From positions 1 through 34,926 of the forward strand of contig JAJYVV010000023.1 in NCBI GenBank assembly GCA_021791815.1: a stretch of DNA of 34,926 nucleotides, read 5' to 3'. Below are positions 27,484 through 34,926 of this stretch, piece after piece (positions within the stretch are counted from its first letter, which is position 1; each line of letters opens with the position of its first letter). This DNA comes from Bacillota bacterium (GTDB lineage: Bacteria; Bacillota; Sulfobacillia; RBS10-35; JAJYVN01). A program made the position numbers and the translations under genes. The notes under the pieces were generated by a model. That model saw nothing but the letters and a program-made list of their open reading frames with translations. It made no database searches and had not been told where the DNA came from.

Positions 27484-27966
27484 TTGGCAGTGAAGGCCAC
27501 GCAGACGTCCGCGAAGAAGGCGCCCTCGGCCCGTAAGACGGCGGCCGGGTTCACCGCCGAGGAGCGAGCCGCGATGAGGGATCGCGCCCAAGAGATCCAG
27601 GCGGCGGCGCGCCGCGGCCCGCGCGCCGGGGAGCAGGACGGCGAGGCCATCCTGCTCGCGAAGATCGCGGAGATGCCCGACGCGGACCGCGACCTTGCCC
27701 AGCGGCTTCATGCCCTCATCACGAGGAGCGTGCCGGCCCTCGCGCCCACAGTCTGGTACGGCATGCCCGCGTACGCCAAGGAGGGCAAGGTCATCTGCCA
27801 CTTCCAGGCCGCCTCCAAGTTCCGGTTGAAGTACGCGACGCTGGGGTTCAGCGACAAGGCGAAGCTTGACGATGGCGCGATGTGGCCGGTCGCCTTCGCT
27901 CTGACGAAATGGACGCCGGCCGAAGAGGCCCGGATCGAAGCCCTACTGAAACGGGCCGTGGGCTGA
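27484..27966 (+). CDS. DUF1801 domain protein
   Basis: HALITRSVPALAPTVWYGMPAYAKEGKVICHFQAASKFRLKYATLGFSDKAKLDDGAMWPVAFALTKWTPAEEARIEALLKRAV; TTG start after GGGGAGG. Confidence 0.82.
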   Translation: MAVKATQTSAKKAPSARKTAAGFTAEERAAMRDRAQEIQAAARRGPRAGEQDGEAILLAKIAEMPDADRDLAQRLHALITRSVPALAPTVWYGMPAYAKEGKVICHFQAASKFRLKYATLGFSDKAKLDDGAMWPVAFALTKWTPAEEARIEALLKRAVG

Positions 27967-28584
27967 CGGCTGACCGCCGCGCGGAGTCCCGTCCGCCGAC
28001 GGGATTCGGCGAGCGCGGACGCCGCGGTCCGGCCATCGCCCCTGCCGGCCCCCGCCGGCAGGGGCCTGGGGGCCCGCCGGGGCCTCGGCGTCCAGCGCCC
28101 TCGCCCCGTCGCCCGACCGGTGCAGATAGAGCCGGATCCCCGACTCCCTCTCGGCGCGGAGGATGAACCGCTCCCTGTGGTCGCAGCGGGCCTCGCAGTT
28201 GCAGAAGGGCGTGCGGCCCGCGTGGCGGGCGAACGCCTCCACCCGTCGGTCGAGTTCCGACTGCGCCCGGACGCGCCGCTGGGCGAAGTGCCGGCCCAGG
28301 GCGAACGGAGGGACGAACCGGACGGCCTCGACGTCGGGATCGGTTCGCGTCACGACGGCTGGGGCCCGACCCACCAGGTCGGACTCCACGCAGACCTGGA
28401 GGCAGCTGCCACACCGTTCCGAGCGGTACTCGGTGACGAGCGCGGCTTGGCCCACGGCCACGTCGAGGCCCGTCCCCTCCCGTGCCTCTCGCGCGGCCGT
28501 GTCCGCCAGTGCCTTGCCCGCTTGAGGCGCGCCCCGCGGCGGGCGACGCGTCCCGCAGCCATGGCCGCCGCGGGCGCCGATCAC
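27943..28584 (-). pseudogene. NUDIX hydrolase-like remnant
   Basis: GKALADTAAREAREGTGLDVAVGQAALVTEYRSERCGSCLQVCVESDLVG...VVTRTDPDVEAVRFVPPFALGRHF resembles a NUDIX C-terminal half; N-terminal beta strands and Gly-rich part of the box are missing and REAREGTGL lacks one of the paired Glu. GTG 28584 possible start. Confidence 0.45.
28038..28065 (+). terminator. Strong hairpin downstream of the DUF1801 gene
   Basis: GCCCCTGCCGGC-CCCC-GCCGGCAGGGGC, perfect 12-bp stem, 72 nt after the DUF1801 stop; no U-tract. Confidence 0.5.
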
Positions 28585-28631
28585 GGCGTTGGCTCCGCGT
28601 GGCCTGCCGCCGGACCCCCCGGAGCAGGAAG

Positions 28632-28659
28632 GGGCGCCGCTTCGAATGAAGCGGCGCCC
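28632..28659 (-). terminator. Terminator-like hairpin downstream of MFS gene
   Basis: GGGCGCCGCTTC-GAAT-GAAGCGGCGCCC, perfect 12-bp stem, ~35 nt past the MFS stop. Confidence 0.55.
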
Positions 28660-28693
28660 ATGATCGTCGCATCGCGGGCATCCGGCCGAGGCG

Positions 28694-30142
28694 TCAGCCG
28701 GCGGCCCCCGCCGCCCCCGCGGCGCCGGCGGCCGAGCCCCGAGGGGGCGCCACGGAGTCCGAGCGCCGGACCACTTCCTCTTCGCCCGAGACCTCCTCGA
28801 GCGAACGGCCCGCCGGCTCGGGCAGCACGAGGGTGAGCAGGACACCGACGAACGCCAGCACGCAGGTCAGCGTCAACGTTCCGGAGAGGCCCAGGGCGTG
28901 GTTGAGCAGCGGGAAGAGGAACACGCCGAGGAACGCCCCGAACTTGGCGATGCCGGCCGACATGCCGTGTCCCGTGGTCCGGGCGCTCACGGGATACAGC
29001 TCCGCGGACAGGCAGAACGTGGTGCAGTTCGGACCGAACTCGGCGAAGAGATAGCTGACCCCGTAGACCAGGATGAAGGGCAGGACGACGTGCGTCAGGC
29101 CCGGGATGACGCCGATGCTGAGGAACGCCAGGCCCATCACCATGAACCCGATGATCTGCAGGCGCCGATGCCCGATGCGGTCCATGTTCATAAAAGAGAG
29201 CACGTAGCCGGGCACCGCGAAGAGGGCGAACAGGATCAGCGTCCAGGCTGCGGACTGCAAGGGCGTCGCGTGGGGGGCCACGTCCTTGAGCACGAGGGGC
29301 GTCGAGATCGAGTTACCGTAGTAGGCGTAGTCGAAGACGAACCATGTGCCCGCCGTGCCTAGGAGCGTGATCAGGGTGCGAGGATTGGAGATGAACTGCA
29401 TGAACGACAGCCGCACCCGGGGCTCCTTGGCCGCCGAAACCTTGACCGCGCCCCCGCTGTAGTCGGCCATCGAGGCGGAGGCGGCCTCCGTGTCGCCGCG
29501 CACGCGAGCCAAATAGCGGGGGGACTCGGGCATGGTCCGGCGGAAGTAGATGACGCCGGCCGCAGGGAGCGCCCCGAGCCCGAGCATCAGACGCCACGCG
29601 ATGTCCGGCGAGATGCCGGACGCGAGCAGCGTGAGGGCCACGATCGGCCCGGCCAGGAGACCGAGCGCCTGCATGCTGAAGACGAGGGTCACGAGACGGC
29701 CGCGGTCCTTGCGGTTGGCGAACTCGCTCATCAGGACCGCGCTCATCGGGTAGTCGCCGCCGATGCCGATCCCGAGGATGAACCGGAAGATGATCAGCCA
29801 GATGATGCTGGGCGAAAACGCCGAGGCGATGGCGCCGACCACCATGATGGCCGCCTCGATGCCGTACACCGACTTGCGTCCGAACACGTCGGCCAGCCGG
29901 CCGAAGACGAACGCGCCCAGGAAGGCCGCGATCAGCGCCGTGCTGGACACGAGGCCGGTCATGGCGGCGGATGGATGCCAGACCTTCGCGATCAGGGTCA
30001 TCGCCGTGCCGATGATGAACAGGTCGTATGCGTCGGTGAGGAAGCCCATGCCTGCGGTCAGGACCGTGCGGAGGTGGAACATGCTCATCGGGGCCTCGTT
30101 GAGCGCCTCGGTCAGTTCCGCGGTGGATGCCCGGGCGGACAA
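28694..30142 (-). CDS. MFS transporter (phosphate/metabolite:H+ symporter-like)
   Basis: 12-TM protein; GFLTDAYDLFIIGTAMTLI, GRLADVFGRKSVYG, RFILGIGIGGDYPMSAVLMSEFANRKDRGRLVTLVF, FAEFGPNCTTFCLSAELYPVSARTTGHG. TTG start after AGGGAGGG; ATG 30199 alternative. Confidence 0.9.
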   Translation of the reverse strand: MSARASTAELTEALNEAPMSMFHLRTVLTAGMGFLTDAYDLFIIGTAMTLIAKVWHPSAAMTGLVSSTALIAAFLGAFVFGRLADVFGRKSVYGIEAAIMVVGAIASAFSPSIIWLIIFRFILGIGIGGDYPMSAVLMSEFANRKDRGRLVTLVFSMQALGLLAGPIVALTLLASGISPDIAWRLMLGLGALPAAGVIYFRRTMPESPRYLARVRGDTEAASASMADYSGGAVKVSAAKEPRVRLSFMQFISNPRTLITLLGTAGTWFVFDYAYYGNSISTPLVLKDVAPHATPLQSAAWTLILFALFAVPGYVLSFMNMDRIGHRRLQIIGFMVMGLAFLSIGVIPGLTHVVLPFILVYGVSYLFAEFGPNCTTFCLSAELYPVSARTTGHGMSAGIAKFGAFLGVFLFPLLNHALGLSGTLTLTCVLAFVGVLLTLVLPEPAGRSLEEVSGEEEVVRRSDSVAPPRGSAAGAAGAAGAAG

Positions 30143-30389
30143 GGCAGAACCCTCCCTGTCCAACGATACCGGGACGGCGCGGGCGGCTGGCGGACCCATC
30201 GTGAAGTCCAGGTTAAGACTGCGCAAAGACGGCCCACGGCGCTCCCCTGCGGCACGGCCCGGCGCTGGATCGCGGACGACGCGGCCCGCCCGAACGGGTG
30301 CGAAAGCAAGGACGGTGGGATGACCGCAGGCGCGGCGCGGACATGGCGGCGCTCGGTCGGGTATTCCGGTCCCGGGAGCGGCCCGGAGT

Positions 30390-30722
30390 TCACGGCGCCG
30401 CGGATCGCCGCGGTGACACCCGGCGGCGGCGCTGGCGACCCGGGCGCCGGGTGTGCGGCGGCGCGTCCGCCCGGCGGCGGTCGCGTTCCGCCCGCCACAT
30501 GCCGTCGGCCAGCGTCCGGGCGTGGCCCAGCCCGTGGATCTCATCTTCAAAGAAGACCATCCAGCCCCGGCTCCCGCCGGTCGCCGGGCCCACCTGCAGC
30601 GTCCAGGGCCCCGCCTGACGCCGCCAGGAGATCCCGTCTGCGCTCCACGCCGCCGGTCCGAAGGCGACGACCTTGCCCGTCGGACATCCCTCCCCTGGTA
30701 TCGACACATCCGTTCGCCACAA
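30390..30722 (-). CDS. Hypothetical small protein (orphan candidate)
   Basis: TTG start with AGAAGGAG about 9 nt upstream; VVAFGPAAWSADGISWRRQAGPWTLQVGPATGGSRGWMVFFEDEIHGLGHARTLADGMWRAERD looks like a folded, non-low-complexity sequence. Confidence 0.45.
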   Translation of the reverse strand: MWRTDVSIPGEGCPTGKVVAFGPAAWSADGISWRRQAGPWTLQVGPATGGSRGWMVFFEDEIHGLGHARTLADGMWRAERDRRRADAPPHTRRPGRQRRRRVSPRRSAAP

Positions 30723-31122
30723 GAGGCGGTGCTCCTTCTCGACACGGTTCGCCGCGGCCGGGCAGTGGTGCCGCCGCAGGAGCCCGCCCGTCCGCGGCGG
30801 CGCGATGATCGCGGGCGCGCGGGAACCGCGCCGCCTCCGCTTGCCTTTCGCGCCGTCCGCCCCGTGCCGAATCTGGGCGTCGCCCGGGTCGTGGCGCCGG
30901 CCCCACGGTCCCCGCTCCTGCTCCGTGGGACCTTCTCTCCGAACACGTCACGCGCGTTCGCGCGCGGATCGGCCCTGGCCCGATGCCCCGTTTCGTCCTC
31001 CGGTCGGGGAGCCGCCGGATGCCTACGTTCTTTCAGCGAACGCCGACCCCGCGCCGCGCTTCCACGTTCCTCAAAGTCGCACCGAATCTCGTGGAAACCA
31101 CAACAAAGCGGAAGAAGGAACC

Positions 31123-32664
31123 ATGGCCTCCCCGGCGAATCGCACGGCGTTCGAAGCCTCAATGCAGGCAGGGGTGCGGCGCGCATCGGAGGCCGCCGGC
31201 AGGGAGGCGTGTGGTCTGCGGCGACGCGATGTACTCTCCGCAGGTGCCTGCCTCCTCGGGAGCGTGGGGCTGGAGGCCTGCGGTCCGCGACATGGAACCG
31301 CCGGTTCGGGCCGACCGACCCACACGGGAGGGACCGTGACGCTGACGGCGGCGATCGGCTACCAGGGTGGGGCGAGCTACGCGGGGACGCAGCAGGAGTT
31401 GGTGGAGGATTATCTCGCCGCCCACTTCGCGTCCCAGCACCCTGGCGTGCGCGTCGTCACCACGGCGGCGCCCAACGCCAACGGGAACCCGGCCTCCTCG
31501 GCCACGGTGATCACCTCCGTCCTCGCCGGCACCGGACCCGACGTGCTGGGCGGCTCCGGGTATCAGCTGGCCTCCTTCCTGGAACAGGACCTGCTCGCCC
31601 CGCTGGACGCTCTGGTCCAGAAGGCGGGCATTTCGCTGTCGATTTTCGACCAGAGCCATGTCGCGGCGCTCACGCGGCCCGCCCAGGGAGGTCTGGTCGG
31701 GCTCCCGGCCTGGGACGGGCCGGACACCGTCCTGGTGAACTGGTCGATGTTCGACGATCTGGGGTTGGTGCGGCCGACGGCCGACTGGACCTACGAGACC
31801 GCCGCCGCGCTCTGGCGGCAGGTGGCCGGCACACGCCACGGCGTGAAGGTCTGGGGCATGGGACTCGACCTGCACGACTACTTCGTGCGGCTCTTCGGCG
31901 GCCAGCTGATGAACGCCGACGGAACGGTGTGCCTGCTGGATCAGGCGCCGGTCCTCCAGGCGGCCGACTGGCTGGTGCCGCTGGTGCAGGAAGGCGCGGT
32001 GCAGCCCATCGGCACCGACGTCCTGGTGACAGAGGGCCAGGCCGCCACCGGCATGGGCGGCGGAGGGCGGGTGCAGACGGACCTGCTCGCCATGCAGGCG
32101 CTCGGCGTGCAGTGGGACTGGCTCCCCATGCCCCTCTTCGCGGGCGGCGTCCGGTACACGTACAACAACAGCGACTGGTATGCCATCAACCGGCTGAGCA
32201 CGCAACCGCAGGAATTGATTTGGGAGCTACTCCAGTTCATCGTCCTGGACCCGGGATTTGCGCACCTCATGTTCAGCACGACCTTCGTGCCGCCCAACCA
32301 GGTTGCGCTTTGGGATCAGTGGATGGCGGTGGTGCGGGCGGCGGCGCCCGCCCTTGCCTCCAAGCAGTTGCAGTACTTCGCCCAGGCCATGGGTTACGGG
32401 GTCTGCGACCAGGACTTCGCGGTGCATCCGTACCAGGCGGACAACATCCTCCAGGAGTGGTTCACGCTCATCTTCACGGGCTCGGTGGATCCCGCCACCG
32501 GCCTGCGGGAGTGCGCCGCCGCGATCAACGCCCTGGAGGCTGGCGGCGCGGCTGGAGGCTCGTCCGCTTCCGCGGCGGACCGGCCGACGTCGCGTGCTTC
32601 CCGCGCATCGTCGGGTCCCTCCGCCGGGCCGGCGTCCGGCGTCGCCACCGTCCCGCCGGGCTGA
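31123..32664 (+). CDS. Extracellular solute-binding protein (family 1), Tat-type lipoprotein-like
   Basis: N-terminus LRRRDVLSAGACLLGSVGLEACG (RR motif, hydrophobic, Cys); body GTGPDVLGGSGYQLASFLEQDLLAPLDALV...GLVGLPAWDGPDTVLVNWSMFDDLGL; AGAAGGA SD. Confidence 0.85.
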   Translation: MASPANRTAFEASMQAGVRRASEAAGREACGLRRRDVLSAGACLLGSVGLEACGPRHGTAGSGRPTHTGGTVTLTAAIGYQGGASYAGTQQELVEDYLAAHFASQHPGVRVVTTAAPNANGNPASSATVITSVLAGTGPDVLGGSGYQLASFLEQDLLAPLDALVQKAGISLSIFDQSHVAALTRPAQGGLVGLPAWDGPDTVLVNWSMFDDLGLVRPTADWTYETAAALWRQVAGTRHGVKVWGMGLDLHDYFVRLFGGQLMNADGTVCLLDQAPVLQAADWLVPLVQEGAVQPIGTDVLVTEGQAATGMGGGGRVQTDLLAMQALGVQWDWLPMPLFAGGVRYTYNNSDWYAINRLSTQPQELIWELLQFIVLDPGFAHLMFSTTFVPPNQVALWDQWMAVVRAAAPALASKQLQYFAQAMGYGVCDQDFAVHPYQADNILQEWFTLIFTGSVDPATGLRECAAAINALEAGGAAGGSSASAADRPTSRASRASSGPSAGPASGVATVPPG

Positions 32665-32892
32665 GGCCGCCGCCGTGGTGCCCGCGAGGTTGCCGCAAGG
32701 GAGGTGATGGGCCGGCGTATCTCGGCCGTTCCGCAGGCGGTTGGGCGGTGTCCATCCCCCGTGCCCCTGCCGGTCATGGACTCTGCGGGTGCGGGGGCCG
32801 GCCCTGTGCGGATCCGTGGACTACTTCGTCAGAGACGTCCCTCGGGAGGCCCGGTTCCCGATCCATGGCGCGCATCCGTCAGGAGGAAGGTC

Positions 32893-33801
32893 ATGTCACG
32901 TAGCGGACTCTTCGGCCTCATCGGCGCGTTGGCGGGGCTGGCCCTCGCGGCGTCGCCCGCCGTCGCGGCCAGCGCGGGCACGCCCGTCACGCTCAACTAC
33001 AACGCCCTGACATTCGTGATGCCCAACCAGGCGGCGTCCCAAACGGCCTCGAACAGCGCCTGCCACAAGACCGCAGGCGCGACGTTCGGCCCGAGCCACG
33101 GCGTGAACGGCACCGGTATCCCGTTCGGCACCACGCTCCAGCCCAGCGGCTCCCCCGTCGCCTTCAACGTGCCGCCCGCGCCGCCGGCCCCGGACGCCGT
33201 CTGCCTCTCGGACGGCCAGTCCACGACGGTCACGGTCCCGTCCGGCAACTACTCCGCGGCATACATCATCGAGTCGGCCGCCAACGGCCCCGCGGCGGGC
33301 ACCGTGACCCCCACCTACGGCACCACCGCGGCGACCGCGATCCCGGTCGTGTTCGACGACTGGTGCACGCTGGCCACGAAGGGCACGCTCACGCCCGGCA
33401 GCTCGGCCGTGCTCAACGGCGGCGCCTTGGCGGGCGGCCCGCGCCTCGCCAGCAAGAACGGCACCGTCACGGATAGCTCGCCCATCGCCTGCGGGTACTG
33501 GGTGCTCACCGTGCCGCTTGATGCCTCGCAGACCCTGAGCAGCCTGCAGATCTCCATGGCGGCCTCGGGTGCGGCGATCCCGACGCAGACGGGCATCAAG
33601 TCCGGGACGACGCAGAGTTCCAGCGCCGTCACCAACATCGCCGCCCTCAGCCTCGCTCCGGCCTCCGGCTCCTCCTCGTCCTCGACGGCCCTGCCCAAGA
33701 CGGGTGGCAGCCCGCTCGTGCCGGTCGCCGGTGGGGTCCTGCTGCTCGGCGGCTTGGCCCTGTTCCTCGGCCCGAAGCTGCGCCGCGACCACGCGGCCTG
33801 A
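32893..33801 (+). CDS. Secreted LPxTG-type surface protein
   Basis: Signal peptide MSRSGLFGLIGALAGLALAASPAVAASA; C-terminal LPKTGGSPLVPVAGGVLLLGGLALFLGPKLRRDHAA sorting signal; AGGAGGAAGG SD. Confidence 0.88.
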   Translation: MSRSGLFGLIGALAGLALAASPAVAASAGTPVTLNYNALTFVMPNQAASQTASNSACHKTAGATFGPSHGVNGTGIPFGTTLQPSGSPVAFNVPPAPPAPDAVCLSDGQSTTVTVPSGNYSAAYIIESAANGPAAGTVTPTYGTTAATAIPVVFDDWCTLATKGTLTPGSSAVLNGGALAGGPRLASKNGTVTDSSPIACGYWVLTVPLDASQTLSSLQISMAASGAAIPTQTGIKSGTTQSSSAVTNIAALSLAPASGSSSSSTALPKTGGSPLVPVAGGVLLLGGLALFLGPKLRRDHAA

Positions 33802-33836
33802 CGGGCGAGGTCCCGTTCCCCGGGCTCCGGACGGAA

Positions 33837-33860
33837 GGGGGGCGCCTTCGGGCGCCCCCC
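33837..33860 (+). terminator. Terminator-like hairpin after LPxTG gene
   Basis: GGGGGGCGCC-TTCG-GGCGCCCCCC, perfect 10-bp stem with UUCG tetraloop; no long U-tract. Confidence 0.6.
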
Positions 33861-33940
33861 TGCGCGTCGCAGCCTGCAGGATCGGGCGCCCGCCTTGGGG
33901 AAGGCTGCGGGCCCGCCCACGCCCGGAAGGGAGCGGCGCC

Positions 33941-34926
33941 ATGCAGCCTCGGCCGCTGCGCACCACGGTCATCGGCAGCTACCCGCTCCCCGGCTGGCTG
34001 GAGTTCGCCTGCGCCCATCTGGACCGGTTCGGACCGGCCGACCTGGCCGAACTGCAGGACGACGCGGTCGTGGCCGCCGTCCACGACCAGGTCCGGGCCG
34101 GGCTGGACGTCATCACCGACGGCGAACAGACGCGCCTCGACTTCAACCTGTCCTTCTACGGTTACCTGGACGGCATCGACCTGGAGGCCGCGCCTCCCCG
34201 CCGGTTCGGCCCTCCGGGCCACGACCAGCGCGGCTCCCACCGCATCATCGGGCCGCTGCGCGCGCCCCGCGGCCTCGGAGCCGTCGCCGAGTTCGAGCGC
34301 CTGCGGCGCCTGGCCCCGGTTGGCCCGGCGCTGAAGTGCAGCGTGCCCGGCCCCTATACGCTCAGCGGGCGCCTGGTCGCGGACCCCCGCCTGTATCCGG
34401 ACCGCATGGCGGTCGCCGAGGCCCTGGCCCCCATCGTGCGCGCGGAACTGGAGGCGCTCGTCGGGGCGGGGTGCCGGGAGCTGACGGTCGACGAGCCGTC
34501 GATGAGTTGCTACGCCTACCGCGAGGACACGCGCCGGCTGGCGGAGCTCTTCAACCGCACCGTGCAACCCGTCGTCGGCCGCTGCCGGCTGTCGACGCAC
34601 CTCTGCTTCGGCAACTACCGCGGACGCGCGGCCGCTCCGCGTGTCTACGCCCCCATGTTTCCGGCGTTCCTCGACCTCACGGTCGACGAGATGCACCTCG
34701 AGATGGCAAGCCGCGAGTTCGCCGAGCTCGACGTGATCGCCGCCATCGCCGCGCGCGCGGATGTCTCGGTGGGCGTCATCGACGTCAAGTCGTCGTATGT
34801 CGAACCGCCCGAGGAGGTGGCCCGACGCGCCCGGCGCTGCCTCGAGTTCGTGCCTGCGGAGCGCCTGTCCCTGGCGCCCGACTGCGGGCTGAGCCAGACC
34901 CCGCGCTGGGCGGCACGCGCGAAGCT
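33941..34926 (+). CDS. Cobalamin-independent methionine synthase-like (MetE core) protein, truncated by window end
   Basis: TTVIGSYPLPGWLEFA, DVITDGEQTRLDF, KCSVPGPYTLSGRL, ELTVDEPSMS, STHLCFGNYRG, LTVDEMHLEMASREFAEL, GVIDVKSSYVEPPEEV, LAPDCGLSQTPRWAA with H/C/E/C zinc ligands. Confidence 0.9.
   Translation, partial: MQPRPLRTTVIGSYPLPGWLEFACAHLDRFGPADLAELQDDAVVAAVHDQVRAGLDVITDGEQTRLDFNLSFYGYLDGIDLEAAPPRRFGPPGHDQRGSHRIIGPLRAPRGLGAVAEFERLRRLAPVGPALKCSVPGPYTLSGRLVADPRLYPDRMAVAEALAPIVRAELEALVGAGCRELTVDEPSMSCYAYREDTRRLAELFNRTVQPVVGRCRLSTHLCFGNYRGRAAAPRVYAPMFPAFLDLTVDEMHLEMASREFAELDVIAAIAARADVSVGVIDVKSSYVEPPEEVARRARRCLEFVPAERLSLAPDCGLSQTPRWAARAK

Noticed and set aside
28694-28735. GCC/GGC triplet repeats encoding GSAAGAAGAAGAAG at the MFS C-terminus
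   Set aside because: Short low-complexity tail, typical of GC-rich genomes; no functional implication.

Overview
GC-rich bacterial chromosomal window. The gene content (DUF3243, a Nif3 / zinc-ribbon / RNase HI / rnpB cluster, LPxTG surface protein, good Shine-Dalgarno sites) suggests a high-GC Bacillota or relative; this is inference. The left ~1.95 kb is decayed accessory DNA abutting the 3' end of a tRNA-Val(CAC). It holds a frameshifted ArdC/ImmA-like zincin, an intact-looking DUF5348-like ORF, a DUF4258/YgiT toxin-antitoxin pair whose toxin frame has an amber stop, and a frame-fragmented small gene. The rest is mostly ordinary chromosome: an sdhE/sdhB/sdhA type-E succinate dehydrogenase/fumarate reductase operon, a GH2 enzyme, a triple peptidoglycan-binding-repeat protein, a zincin, DNA polymerase IV, an rRNA methyltransferase, GT2, CPBP protease, DegT aminotransferase, an ABC transporter with DesKR-type two-component system, Nif3, zinc-ribbon protein, RNase HI with a C-terminal extension, RNase P RNA, GNAT, ArsR-VOC-DUF1801, a NUDIX remnant, MFS transporter, a Tat/lipoprotein-like solute-binding protein, an LPxTG protein and a MetE-like enzyme cut by the window end. 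The strongest novel-looking signals are regulatory: paired operators at the ArsR and ABC/two-component promoters, a repeated motif at the dinB promoter, and structured elements (a perfect 42-bp palindrome and an imbricated hairpin just after rnpB). I found no CRISPR array, intact mobile element or convincing new multi-gene defence system.
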